From Leishmania infantum JPCM5 (lineage: Eukaryota > Euglenozoa > Kinetoplastea > Trypanosomatida > Trypanosomatidae), in assembly GCF_000002875.2 (NCBI RefSeq), contig NC_009412.2:881001-945000 (forward strand): a DNA stretch of 64,000 nucleotides, read 5' to 3'. Under the pieces are notes generated by a model that saw only the letters and a program-made list of their open reading frames with translations, was not told where the DNA came from and ran no database searches. Shown one piece after another: positions 9,902 to 21,760 of this stretch. The stretch's first letter is position 1; each line of letters begins with the position of its first letter. A program made the position numbers and the translations under genes.

Positions 9902-12900
9902 AGTGCGCTGCAGGAGTCGGCGAGCGGCGGAGAGAGATACAAATATGCTATCGGGAAAAAAACGCACAAGGAGCGAGGCCAAGACAGAGATGGAGCTCTT
10001 GAAAGCAGCCACGAGACGGTTGGAGGGTGTGTGGTGACGCATGGCCGAGGGAGGGAGGAAGGAAAAGGGAAGAAACAAGGGTAGAGGCAGAAGGCCCAGG
10101 TGTGTTGCACTGGCAGCATGCACACACACACACACACACAGTTGCGTTCTTGCACAACCCGCTAATGCCAGAAGGCAACCGTTTGTGTGTCTGTGTATGC
10201 TGCCATCCATAAACCACCCCCTTCTCATTTCATGCCCCCCCTCCTTCCCTCCCTGCTTCCTTCGTGCCCGTTTGCCCTGTGTTGTACACCACCTCGCTGC
10301 TCCCCGTCTCCGCGCGTCACTCTTTTTGTCTTGTGCTCTTGTATATGCGTATGAGTATGTGTGTGTCTGTGCGTGCCTGTGCGCGTGTGTGCGATTTTCT
10401 CTTTTCTTTTTATATTTCGTGCTTGAGCCTCACACCGCCGCGGCGCCAGGCGCTTCGTCTCCCCTCTTCCCTTCCTCCCCTCCCTTCTCCTCTATCTCGC
10501 TCTCTCAGCGCTTTTTTCCCGAACATCTTTTTTGTCCTCTTCGCACTCACACATCGCACCTCTCCCTAAGTCCTCCTCGTCCATCCCGTGCGCCATGTGC
10601 GTGCCCAGGTGCCACACCATCTTTCTCTTTTTTTTCGCCTGTGCGCGTGTGTGTGTCCGTCTCTGCATTAGCGAGTATGGGTAAGGGTGTGTGTGTGTGC
10701 CGATATGTGGCGCCTCTGCGCAGGGCGAAAAGACGCGGTGGAGTCCGGCAATGACGGACGTGCGGTGGGATCTGCTTCACATACACACTTTATCTTGCCC
10801 ACTGCCCATGTGCATCTGGTCGGAGGCGGATGTGGAAGTATAGAGAGAAGCAGCGGTGATGACCGTTGTGTTGGGTGCCAAAGCCTGACAGGAAGGCGAG
10901 AAAAGTCAGACCGGGAGGAGAGGGAGGGGGCTGGGCGAAGAAAATCGAAGGGAGCGGGGGGGAATACACACAAAGACGGGATGGCATACTCGAGGTGCAT
11001 TTTGGCGAGACGACCAAGAAAGAACGTGACCATGGCTGTATTCAGTCATCCATATACGTCACGAAAAGTAGGTCAAATGTCACATCCACCCCCCCCCCCC
11101 CCACGTGATGCACGCACGCCCATTTCCCTCTTTCCACCCCCGCTGTGCGTGTCTCATATGGATGGTGAAGGCGGTTATGCTGTGCGTGTCTGTATGTGTA
11201 TGCGCCTATGTGCGTAGTGCTGCCTCAGACATATACCACCCACGCACACTCGAGTTTTGGTGCTTTAAGTGACAACGGTGAAGGTGCGCGCCACTTCCTC
11301 AAAAGATGTGAAATCGACGCAAAAAAAAACAAAGCCGAATGAGAAGGGGATAAAATGCTCGTGAGTTGGTCTTTGTTGTTACCTGATGATGTCTGCGCTT
11401 GCGCTTCTACCTCCTGCCTTCCGCCCTGCCCTTCGCCCTTTTCTACCCAACTTACACACATTCCTTGATCGTTCTCTCTCTTACTGATTGACTTCTTTTT
11501 CTCTCTGTTTTCGCTATCTATATGCCTCTCTCTCTATGAACGTCTAGGGGCACCATCAACAGCAACAAACAATATATATATATATATATGCCGAGTTTAT
11601 GCGTGCGTGCTTCGGTGGATATGCCTCGACATTGACGTATGCGCGTGCGCGTGCGCGTGTGCGTGTGTGCATGCCATAAACCTGTTTTGCTCTCTCTGCC
11701 GATCTCTTTGTGCTCGTGCGTGGTCGTCTCTGTAAGGTTGGGAGTCTCGTCTCGTCTCGTCTCTCTCCCTCCTTGCTCGTTTTCTTTTTTCGTATACATC
11801 TACGTGTTGCGCCTCTACCTTCCACGCCTCATCTCCCTCCATCCCCGTCCTTTCCACGTCTCCCTTGCCTTGTGTCTCCATTTCCACACCCCGCCATGCG
11901 CCTCTCTCGTGCGCGTGTGTGTGCGTTGCTGTTCGCTCTTCATGTCCCCTTGCCCATTTCTTCCCACACGAAGGGTCTGTTGGTGTTTCAGTCACTTGTT
12001 ATGTACTGGCTTCGTGCTTCGCCTCTCCCTGTGTCGGTGTAGGCGGTCACTGACCTGGTTATGCGCAGAAAAGGAGGTTGTTGCTTACGCGCACACGCTT
12101 CCGTCGGCGCGGCGACCGCAGCAGCACACAGGCGCAGAGGGCTGACACACACCAATCAGGATTCAACAAAAAGCCTGAAGGGGAGAGAAAAACTGGCAAA
12201 AGGGAGGGCGGTGAGCCACTTACTCACCCACACGAGCATGGAAAGTGCGCGCGCGCGTATGTGTGTGTGTGGAGGGAGGGTGAGAGGATGCAGAGAAACA
12301 TAGAGAGGGAGAGGGACGCGAGGCAGGGAAAGCAAACCTATCGTGAGTGCATGGAGGCAGTGGCGGACGTGTGCAGGCACGACGTGCAGCATCAGCGCTG
12401 CACACTCTTTTTCTGTCTCGCCTGTCTTGTTCCTCTATCGCTGTGCGCTCTCCCCCTCTCCATCGAAAAAGACGAAGGACACGGTGAAGTACTGATCAAG
12501 TGACGGGCTCACACATACACACACAACAATGCAATAAACAAAAGTGGAATGGGGTTTGTTGGCGAGGGCAAGCGACAGAGAAGACGTAGTGGCTCGAAGT
12601 TGCAGCGAGTGAAGTCCTTGAATATTGCCTGCCACCCCTTGCCGTGTCTTATGTGTAGGACGGTTCTTTCCTCTCTCTTCATGGACACCGGCTTGTGTCT
12701 GTGTGGGGACCCTGCATGACTCGCACATCGCATCTGCGCAGTGGATCTCTCTTCCTCCCGGCCAGTTAGTGTCACCTCGCTGCACGAACCTACCATACGC
12801 CGAGGCGCAGACGGAGCTGCCGTTTGTGAGGGCACGGAAAGAAGAAGTGAAAAGGGAGGGGAGGGCGAAGGTTTTCTCCTCCCTCTCGCCTCGCACCTCT

Positions 12901-13158
12901 TTCTCTCTCTCTCGCGTTAAGGAGAGGCCTGTGCGGTGCTCTATGTATAGACGCGCATGCACAGAGACACATTACCCCCTCCAAAATACCTATGCTCTTT
13001 GTTTTCGTTCTTGGATATCTTTTCGCCCGCGTTGAAGGAGGATCGTCCCGTGTGCACGACGCCGAATTCCAACTGTTCACCCTCTCTTTCGTTTGGATGG
13101 CGTGTACGTGTGCCCGCCTCCTCCCTTCCCTTGCCACGTATCACACACGCGCACATAC
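9902..13158. other. Long intergenic region, no gene seen
   Basis: 3.26 kb of pyrimidine-rich spacer with CA/GT repeats (10121-10140, 11650-11670), a (TA)n run (11571-11588), a poly-C run (11089-11102) and GA-rich stretches. Open frames on both strands are Cys/Ser/Leu-rich translations of simple sequence. Part of this must be the 3' UTR of PEX11 and the 5' UTR of the acetyltransferase. Confidence 0.6.
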
Positions 13159-15501
13159 ATGGTAGGGAGGCGCGGCAGTTCTCTATCTAGCCTTTCCCGC
13201 CTCCTCATGAAACGAGGGACTCTCAACCAGGAAGTGAGCTGCGTCGTTGCTCTTCCCACACTGCTCTATCCATCCCTGCTGCATCGCAAGGGAGGGTCAA
13301 CAGGCATTAGCAGCACCACATCTGGCCTCAGCGGCTATGGGGGCGGAGCTGCAGCAGGCCAGGGCGCACCCCGGGAAGTGGTAGTGTCTGGCTTGATACT
13401 GGAGGTGCGTCGGCTGTGGCAGCCGCCACTGCCTACTACTGCCTCCTCGTCTGACACAGATGCCACGCCTCCGAGCGCCTCGCCGTACAGCGCCACTCCT
13501 TCCACGACGGAGAGGGACTCACACCTGATCCAGCGCGCTATCACGTCAAGTGCTGCCGTGATAGATAAAGAAGCGGCAGCCGGGGCAGACGCCAAGGACG
13601 CCGGCGCGTCTCTGTACGCCTTCGTGCGTGTTAAGGAGGTGGACCACCGACTCAGCGCGTGGTTTCATGCAGACGACGTCTACGTAAAGATGGCAGTCGC
13701 GCAGTCAGCGTTCGGGAACGCTGCCGAGGAATCAGCGGTGCTTTTATCCGCACCTGACACGGCTGCAGCACCGTATGGACTGGCGGATGGCATGATCCAG
13801 CTTTCTCGCGTCCTGCACCGCCCATGGCTCAGCTGTGTGTACATGGAGGTGACTCCTGGCATGGCCCGCACCCAACGCGCGCGCCGTCAGCTCGACTACC
13901 TTGAGGAGCGGCTCCTGCGCGACTGCCGCACCCCGACCACGGTGCGCTACTTTGTGTATCTGAACACGTACGTGTTTGCCCCGTGGTACTACGCGCCGTT
14001 TGGCTTGCTGAACAGCGAGTATGACCCGATGCTGCCGTGGACGGGGGCGGCTGACGCGTCGACGGGCGCGATCCCAGCTGGCGAAGGTGCCGACGCCACC
14101 GGCTCGTCGGTCGACGTGCAGCAGCAGCCTTTCATCCGGGACGCTTTTCTGTGCCCCTTCTCCCTCCGCATCTACTCGACCTACGCCCAGATGCACTACG
14201 AGACCCGCACCTACCGCGCGGGCCGCCTGCGTCCGCCGGGCGAGGAGGTGTACCGCGACGAGGTGCGTGGCCTTTCCCTCTTCAAGATCAACGGTAGTCA
14301 GCACGTCACCTACTGCCGCCACCTCTTCCTCATCGGTAAATCGTTTCTGGAGAACAAGCTCGCCGGGCACGACGTCCACAACTACTACTTCTACGTGGTG
14401 TGTCTGCACCACCGCTACTTCCCTGACTACGTGTCAGACACCTCCGCCATGTACTTCGCTGGCTTCTTCACCTGGGAGAAACATGTGAGCGAGTACAACC
14501 TGGCCTGTATTGCGACGTTGCCGTGCTTTGGGCGCCGTTCCAGCCGCCAGAGACCGGTGGCACCGCCGGACGGCTCAACCGCGGCCGCCTCGCACCCGCC
14601 TAGGGTGCCTCGCCATCTTGGCCAGTTCATGATCGCCGCCAGCTACGAACTCGCCTACCGCCGCAAGCAGACGGGCACCCCGGAGAAGCCCCTCTCCGAC
14701 TTGGGTGCCGTCGCGTATCAGCACTTTTGGCGCCGCGCCATTGTGCGCTGGATGAAGGACACGCTGAACGCGATGCGGCGGGCCGCTGCGGTTTGCGTCG
14801 ACGATGACGATGTGGACAAGACCGACCGGAAAGGTGCACAAGCTGGCGGGCAGGTTGGGCCACGATTTAGCCACGCATCAGGCAAGGGCGCACCTCTCGC
14901 CCCTGACGCGGACTCTGCGGCCGCGGAGGTGGTCGTGCTTGCGACGGAGGACAGGACGGTTTCAGGAGAGCACGATGCCGATAGCCGTCGCTCCGGCGAA
15001 GGGAAAGCGACATTGCACGAGCAGCGCTCGAAAGCGCCACCATCAGCGCGCAAGCGTTCCCGCACCGACGCAAAGACGGAACACGAGAGGGATGTGGACG
15101 GCGACGAGGAGGCACGACTGCCCTCTTCCCACGGCAAGTTGCCACTCGCGGCTACCGCCCCTCTGTCTTCGACCAAGAGGGGAGTGTTAGGCGTCAGCGC
15201 AGCTGCACCGTCCCCGGCGGGCACCTCATCGACTGCTGACGCGGCTGCTTTTACGCAGCGGACCACCATCAAGGACATTGCGGCGGCTGTGCGCCTGGAG
15301 GAAGCTGACGTGCTCAGGACGCTGCTGGGCATGGGTGTGCTGCATCGCAGCAGTGAGGACCGTGGTATTCAGCTTCTGCTGCCGCAGCGGTACGTGGATT
15401 GGATGTACGACGAGATGCTCCGCTGGGAGAGCAGCGTCGAGCACGCCGTCTTTCAGCCAGCCCTCCTCAAGTCCCGCGGTTCTCACACCAGCACACGCTG
15501 A
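13159..15501 (+). CDS. HAT2: MYST-family histone acetyltransferase, HAT2-like
   Basis: 780 aa from ATG 13159; an in-frame ATG at 13207 (764 aa) is an alternative, because AGs at 13163-13190 follow a pyrimidine tract. Residues ~150-175 resemble a MYST chromo-barrel (YAFVRVKEVDHRLSAWF). The MYST core follows: RPPGEEVYRDE, LSLFKINGSQ, the YFAGFFTWEKH strand, C450 in NLACIATLP (equivalent to the catalytic Cys) and E509 in TPEKPLSDLG (catalytic Glu). The C-terminal helix-turn-helix region is TIKDIAAAVRLEEADVLRTL. Two oddities: the C2HC zinc finger keeps only C332 and H346, and ~26 residues interrupt the acetyl-CoA loop. A long acidic/Ser-rich insert (~545-700) precedes the C-terminus. HAT2 of trypanosomatids acetylates histone H4; the paralogue assignment rests on gene order next to PEX11 and TOP2. 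Confidence 0.85.
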   Translation: MVGRRGSSLSSLSRLLMKRGTLNQEVSCVVALPTLLYPSLLHRKGGSTGISSTTSGLSGYGGGAAAGQGAPREVVVSGLILEVRRLWQPPLPTTASSSDTDATPPSASPYSATPSTTERDSHLIQRAITSSAAVIDKEAAAGADAKDAGASLYAFVRVKEVDHRLSAWFHADDVYVKMAVAQSAFGNAAEESAVLLSAPDTAAAPYGLADGMIQLSRVLHRPWLSCVYMEVTPGMARTQRARRQLDYLEERLLRDCRTPTTVRYFVYLNTYVFAPWYYAPFGLLNSEYDPMLPWTGAADASTGAIPAGEGADATGSSVDVQQQPFIRDAFLCPFSLRIYSTYAQMHYETRTYRAGRLRPPGEEVYRDEVRGLSLFKINGSQHVTYCRHLFLIGKSFLENKLAGHDVHNYYFYVVCLHHRYFPDYVSDTSAMYFAGFFTWEKHVSEYNLACIATLPCFGRRSSRQRPVAPPDGSTAAASHPPRVPRHLGQFMIAASYELAYRRKQTGTPEKPLSDLGAVAYQHFWRRAIVRWMKDTLNAMRRAAAVCVDDDDVDKTDRKGAQAGGQVGPRFSHASGKGAPLAPDADSAAAEVVVLATEDRTVSGEHDADSRRSGEGKATLHEQRSKAPPSARKRSRTDAKTEHERDVDGDEEARLPSSHGKLPLAATAPLSSTKRGVLGVSAAAPSPAGTSSTADAAAFTQRTTIKDIAAAVRLEEADVLRTLLGMGVLHRSSEDRGIQLLLPQRYVDWMYDEMLRWESSVEHAVFQPALLKSRGSHTSTR

Positions 15502-16596
15502 CGGTCCCTGCACTTTCTCTCTCTCGTTCCTCACATTCCCTCCTCAACCCCGTCGCCAGGGTGGTGGGGGCGGTCCGCTCAAGAGCGTCGTCGTCGTCTG
15601 CGGCGGGGGGGGGTGAGCGCCCTCATGTTTGTTTGTCCCTTGCTCCACACAAATAGTGAAGAGAGAGCGCGCAGTGCTGTCGTCGGCCGAAACTTCACAT
15701 GCCTTTTGCTGCCATGGCGGTGTGTGCGTGTGGGGTGGTGTCCATGACGTATGCACCCGCCGCCATTTTCCTTTTTCTCGCATGAGGGCGGCCTGCCCAT
15801 CTCCTTGTTGGTGTCCCCCGCTCCTGCGCATGCGACGAAGGATGTCCAGACAATCAACGCTGTCGAGAACATCTAAGCATGCATATATATGTATGTATGT
15901 ATGTGTGTGTGTGTCTCAGCAGGTATGCCCCTTTCCTCCGCTGCTCTTTCTTTTTTTTTGTTGTTTCTTTGCCATTTTTTCCTCTCGCGCCGCTCCACGT
16001 CTGCATCTTCATCATGTAAACGCAGCGCCGTATCCTTAACACCCCTTTCCTCGCCCACCCACCCACCCACCCACACCGATCATCAGGTGTTCATGGTCTG
16101 CGGCGACACACCCCTCCCATACCTATTATTATTATCTTTCATTTTCTTTTGTCTCGCCCTCACAACCCGCCCATTTTCCACGTTCAACCAACCTCACCTC
16201 GTTTCCTATTTGGTGCACACCGGTTGGCGCGCGAGTGGGCGTCTTCTTGCGTCAAGTGTGCGGGTGCGTTCCCTGCCCCCTCTCCCCACTACCAGACGCT
16301 CACACACGCACAGCCACACTCACCGACACATACGAGCGCTTGAGCAAAGTACAACGAAGACGACAAGCGAGGCAAGAGAAAGGGGCTACACAAGGTAAAA
16401 CGCATACAAACAGAGATAGATAGCCACACAGCCAACACACGCCGTCGTGCATATAGAGATCGACCCGTGCCTCTCCCCACCGCGCTCGCTCGCGCGCGTT
16501 CTCTCCAGACACGCAAGACCCCATAAGCGTACCTACAGCTGCACTCAAGCATACCTATACGCAGGAAGCGTCAGCGTGCTTCCAGCAGGAGAAAAA
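15502..16596. other. Intergenic region, no gene seen
   Basis: Contains G and C homopolymers (about 15604-15613), a CATGCATATATATGTATG.. TA/TG repeat (15878-15916), a CCCA repeat (16055-16074) and A/C-rich sequence before the topoisomerase start. Confidence 0.7.
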
Positions 16597-19500
16597 ATGG
16601 GCAAAACCGTCGAACAGATTTATCAGAAGAAGACGCAGCATGATCACATTCTCACGCGTCCTGACATGTACATCGGCACAATTGAGCCGGTGACAGACGA
16701 CATCTGGGTCTATGACGATGCAGAGAACACTATGAAGCAGCGCAAGTGCACCTGGACACCCGGGCTGTACAAGATCTTTGATGAGATACTGGTCAATGCG
16801 GCAGACAACAAGGTACGCGACCCGATTGGCCAGACCGTCATTCGGGTGTGGATGACGGAGAACTATGTGCGAGTGTACAACAACGGCGAGGGCATCCCAA
16901 TCCAGAAGCATCGCGAGCACGATCTCTGGGTGCCGGAAATGATCTTCGGGCACCTTCTTACCTCCTCCAACTATGACGATGAGGAGGCAAAGGTGACGGG
17001 CGGGCGCAACGGCTTCGGCGCGAAGCTGACGAACGTATTCTCGAAGCAATTCGAGGTCGAGACCGTGCACAGCCGCTCTCGCAAGAAGTTCTACATGAAA
17101 TGGGCGAACAACATGCTGCAACACGACGACCCCGTTATCGTGCCGTGCGACAGCGCCGACTACACCATGGTCACCTTCTACCCCGACTTTGCACTCTTCC
17201 ACGTCGATAAGTTTAGCGAGGACATGCTGCTGATGATGAAGCGGCGCGTGTACGACGTCGCGGGGTGCACCGACAAGACACTCAAGTGCTTCCTGAACGA
17301 TGAGCGCATTGCCTGCACCACCTTCCCGGAGTACGTCGACCTCTACCCCACCATGGGCGAGGAGAGGAAGGCGGCGAGCTACTCGCGCGTGAATGACCGG
17401 TGGGAGGTGTGCGTGCGGGTGTCGAACATTGGGCCGCAGCAGGTGAGCTTCGTCAACTCCATCGCCACCACCCGCGGCGGCACACATGTCAAGTACATCA
17501 TGGACCAAATCATCTCCAAGGTGGTGGAGCAGGCCAAGAAAAAGAAGAAGACAGACGTGAAGCCGCACATGATTAGGCCGCACATTTTTTTATTCGTCAA
17601 CTGCCTAATTGAGAACCCCGGCTTCGACTCGCAGACAAAGGAGACGCTCAACACGGTCAAGAGCAAGTTCGGCAGCACGTGCGACCTGCCCAACAGTATC
17701 GTCGACTACATCATGAGCTCCGGCATTGTTGAGCGCTCAGTCGAGATGGCTAACAGCAAGATCGCAAGGGAGATGGCGTCCAAGATGAGGTCGTCGGACC
17801 GGAAACAGATCATGGGCATCCCGAAGCTAGACGACGCCAACGAGGCGGGCGGCAAGCACAGCCACCGCTGCACGCTCATCCTCACAGAGGGTGATTCAGC
17901 CAAGACACTCTGCACGGCCGGCCTGGCGGTGAAGGATCGGGACTACTTTGGCGTGTTTCCGCTGCGCGGCAAACCCCTCAACGTGCGCGAGGCGTCGCTG
18001 AAGAAGCTGGCGGCCTGCGAGGAGATCCAGTGCGTTATGAAGATTATGGGGCTCGACATTCGCCAAAAGTACGAGAACGCAGACGGGCTGCGCTACGGTC
18101 ACCTTATGATCATGTCCGATCAGGACCATGACGGGTCGCACATCAAAGGGCTGCTCATCAACTTCATTCACTGCTTCTGGCCGAACCTGCTGCGGGTGCC
18201 TGGCTTTCTTCAGCAGTTTATCACGCCGATTGTGAAAGCCCGACCAAAAGGCCGCGGCGGGGCCGGCAAGGCCATCTCCTTCTTCTCCATGCCGGACTAC
18301 TTCGAGTGGAAGAAGGCGATTGGCGACAACCTGAGCAATTACCAAATTCGGTACTACAAGGGTCTCGGCACGTCCGGCGCTGAGGAGGGCCGCGAGTACT
18401 TCGAGAACATCGACCGGCACCGCCTCAACTTTGTGGAGCAGGAGCAGAGCGAGGAGGACCGCATTGTCATGGCGTTTGGCAAGGACCGCGTCGAGGACCG
18501 CAAGGAGTGGATCACGAACTTCAAGACGAACGTGAACGTGAATGAGTCGATGGACTACAACGTGCGCCAGGTGTCGTATCGAGACTTTGTGGACAAGGAG
18601 CTGATTCTCTTCTCCATCGCCGACTGCGAGCGCAGCATCCCGAGCGTGATTGACGGCTTCAAGCCCGGCCAGCGCAAGATCCTGTTCTCCTGCTTCAAGC
18701 GCAACTTGGTGAACTCCATCAAGGTGGTGCAGCTTGCCGGCTACGTCTCGGAGCACTCCGCATACCACCATGGCGAGCAGTCGCTTGTGCAGACGATCGT
18801 CGGAATGGCGCAGGACTTTGTGGGCAGCAACAACGTCCCGCTGCTGCGCAAGGATGGCCAGTTCGGTACGCGTCTGCACGGTGGCAAGGACCACGCCGCG
18901 GGCCGCTACATCTTCACCCGGCTCATGCAGGTCTCCCGGGCCATCTTCCACCCGGCCGACGATTTTGTGGTCGAGTACAAGGACGACGACGGTCTCTCGG
19001 TGGAGCCTTTCTTCTACATTCCGGTCATCCCGATGGTGCTGGTGAACGGCACGACGGGCATCGGCACCGGGTTCAGCACAAGTATCCCGAACTACAACCC
19101 GCTGGAGATCATCAGCAACCTCGAGCGCCTCATGCGGGGCGAGGAGGTGCACAAGATGCAGCCGTGGTACTTCGGCTTCACCGGCACAATGGAGGAGAAG
19201 GAGCCGGGCAAGTTCGTCTCCCACGGCAGGTACGAGATACGCCCGGATGGGGTGGTGTGCATCACGGAGCTGCCGATCGGCGTGTGGACGCAGGCGTACA
19301 AGAAGTTCCTGGAGGACATGCGGGAGAAGGAGCTCGTGGTGCAGTACCGCGAGCACACGACGGATGTGACGGTGGATTTCGAAGTGTTTCTGCATCCCCA
19401 GGTGCTGGAACAGTGGGTTTCGCAGGATGTCGTGGAGGAGCGGCTGCAGCTGAAGGAGTACGTGCACGCGACGAACATCATCGCTTTCAACAAGGAGGGC

Positions 19501-20903
19501 CAGATCACCAAGTACTCGGACGCGGAGTCGGTGCTCAAGGAGTTCTATCTCGTGCGCCTCGACTACTACGCGAAGCGCAAGCAATACCTCTTGGGTGAGC
19601 TGCGTCGGCTGACGAGCAAGCTGGAGAACATGGTCCGCTTCGTGCGCGAGGTGGTGGAGGGCACGCTCGTTGTGACCAAGCGGAAAAAGAAGGAGCTGCT
19701 CGAGGACCTGCAACGGCGCATGTATCTGCCCTTCCCGCCCTACACAAAGAAGAAGCTGTCTTCGACAACCGTGGAGGAGGGGGACGGCGAGGGGGCGCCC
19801 GACGCGCAGAACAGCGAGGAGGACGTGCTGGGCATGGGGAACGCCGCCGATGGTGGAGCAGACGACGGCGCGGCAGAGCCGCCGGAGGTGCGTCGTGCCA
19901 CTCGCGACTACGACTACCTGCTTGGCATGAAGCTGTGGAGCCTCACGGCGGAGATGATTGCGCGGCTGGAGGCGCAGATGGACCGGGCCCGCCGCGACAC
20001 TGCCACGATGGAGGCCCGCACACCGAAAGATATGTGGATGGAGGACCTCAAGGTGCTGCGCACCAAGCTGGAGAGCTTCTACGCGGACCGCGAAGTGGAG
20101 ATTGCTACCATTCAACGCAAGAAGGTGAAGAAGCCGTTTGACGCTCGACGACTGCGCGTGCCGATCTTGTCCGACAAGGCGCGCTCTCTGCTGCAGAAGG
20201 AGGCGGAGAAGGCTCTGAAGGCGAACGGCGTCGGCGGCCGCCGTCGCGTCGGCGGTGGCGATGACGCGCTTGCCGGCGGAGCTGCCTCGGCCCTTGGCGA
20301 GGCCGCGCGGCCGAAGCCGAAGAAGGCCGCGGCGAAGAAGCGACGCAAGGCAAANCGCGCTAGAAGGTGCGTAACAGCGACGACGACGACGACTCAAGCG
20401 ACAGCAGCAACAGCGGCAGCTCCAAGCCAGTGAGGCGCAGGCCCAAGAAGGAGGCGACATCGTCAGTCACTGCTGCCGCTACGAAGACTTCGGCTGATGA
20501 CCTTGACCTGGACGGCTTCGGACTCGATGCGCTCACCTCCGCTCCAGCGGCGAGCGCCGCTCCGAAGATGGCCATGACTGCCGCGTCCCTGTCAAACGGC
20601 GGTGCAGCGCGCTCCACAAAGCCCACCGCAGACGCCGACGATGATCTCCTCCTGCTGGGGCTCGGCAAGGCGAAGACAAAGACAGCTCCACAGGCTGCCA
20701 CAGCAGCCAGCAGGAGGGCCACTGTCGCCTCTGTCCGCCCTACAAAGCCGCACGCGAAGCCGGCTGCTCGGCGGCGACGCCGCGGCGGCAGCAGCGACTC
20801 GAGCGATGATGACGACGAAGACAGCACCGATGCGTCGGCGTCGTCATTGGAGGAGTCCTCCGCGTCATCCGACTCCGGCTCCGACTACAGCTTCAGTGAC
20901 TAG
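16597..20903 (+). CDS. TOP2: Nuclear DNA topoisomerase II, frame broken near 20355-20364
   Basis: Type IIA topoisomerase: passes duplex DNA through a transient double-strand break using ATP. Start at ATG 16597 (MGKTVEQIYQKK). GHKL ATPase: EILVNAADN, NNGEGIP, GGRNGFGAKLTN and the QTK loop. TOPRIM: E431 in TEGDSAKTL and D508/D510/D512 in SDQDHDGSH. Winged helix with catalytic Y771 in AGRYIFTRL. The coiled tower/C-gate follows to ~residue 1200, then a basic and acidic Ser-rich tail. As sequenced, the main frame reaches a stop at 20431-20433, but a Ser/Asp/Lys-rich tail of normal character continues in another frame to a stop at 20901-20903. An ambiguous base at 20355 and an apparent missing base around 20361-20364 explain this. 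I treat 16597-20903 as one gene, about 1435 aa. The charged tail and HAT2 neighbour indicate the nuclear, not kinetoplast, enzyme. Confidence 0.92.
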
Positions 20904-21760
20904 AGTTAGCAGTCGCACAGGGCGATTGCGAAGCTGGCGAAGGCATGTCTCTCCTGAGCGCCCCTGCGTCTTCACATACCGACTTTTTCGGAGCCGAGTC
21001 GCGAGTGCGAACTCGCACACATACACAGGCACAGAGGGAGACACGTCGAGTACTTGGTCATGCGTACGCAAGCACGAAGGACAGGCTCCAGTCGGATGAG
21101 CCCCCTTCCTCCCTTGGCACATGCACACAAACGCTCTTCTTTTCTGCAGCTTGTCGTCGCACCGCGCGCCGTCTTCTGTCGTCCTCACCACTTCCTCATT
21201 GGGCTGGCACGGGCCACACGCGCGGGCGTGTACTCGCCATCATTGGGATGGGGTGCTTCAGCGATGATGTGATGTGGCAAACGCCCTGGAGCTCTGAGGA
21301 TCCGCAAATGGACATAAACATCGATGTGCAATGAAAAACAGAGATGAGCGCTGGAGGGCTTTCGCAGGGGTCTTCGCGACTGTGCAGTGCAGCCTCAGCT
21401 TCCGCAGCACACGCGTAAACGAGAGAGAGACGTGATGTCTCCTTGTTTGACACATCTGTGCGTCGCGCTCTTTCTATGTGTGTGTGTCTGCCATCCACAA
21501 GCGCGACTTTGCGCGTCAGCTCACGAGATGGACTGGCGAATCGCTGCGCCGTGCGTTGCCTCTCGTTTTCCTTTTTCTTTTTCGTGCTCGTCAGCGTCCT
21601 GCCATCGCTCATGTTTTACGGCGGGTTGTGCAGGCGCGCACGCGATGCGAACTCCCTTCCTTCTGCTGTCCCGCTTTTGCCTTTCTGCTTTGCCCCTCCG
21701 CACGTTCGTACACGGCCACTCGTGTAGTGATAGCTTCTTTTTTCGTTGCTTTTTCGAATC
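20904..21760. other. Intergenic region, no gene seen
   Basis: 0.86 kb spacer with scattered pyrimidine tracts and a splice acceptor near its 3' end. Open frames here show no protein character. Confidence 0.7.
21661..21733 (+). promoter_or_regulatory. Predicted spliced-leader acceptor for eIF2B epsilon
   Basis: Pyrimidine-rich 21661-21700 followed by AG at 21726-21727 and 21732-21733. No AG lies between 21733 and the ATG at 21761, giving a short 5' UTR of about 28-34 bases and supporting that start. Confidence 0.5.

Noticed and set aside
10041..10754. 237-codon open frame between PEX11 and the MYST gene
   Set aside because: Translation of CA repeats and pyrimidine tracts (His-Thr, Cys-Val and Ser-Leu runs), with no domain and no conserved look.
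16447..16596. N-terminal extension of TOP2
   Set aside because: The extended frame begins at GTG and lies in leader-like sequence. The conserved protein starts at the ATG at 16597. Similar TTG/GTG extensions were dropped for the genes at 9233, 21761, 32877, 39521, 47576 and 50870, and an ATG-less upstream stretch for 28572.
17896..20460. 854-codon open frame on the minus strand opposite TOP2
   Set aside because: It is the complement of a GC-rich, strongly codon-biased gene. The TOP2 frame has every catalytic motif, while the antisense translation is Leu/Arg/His-rich with no domain.
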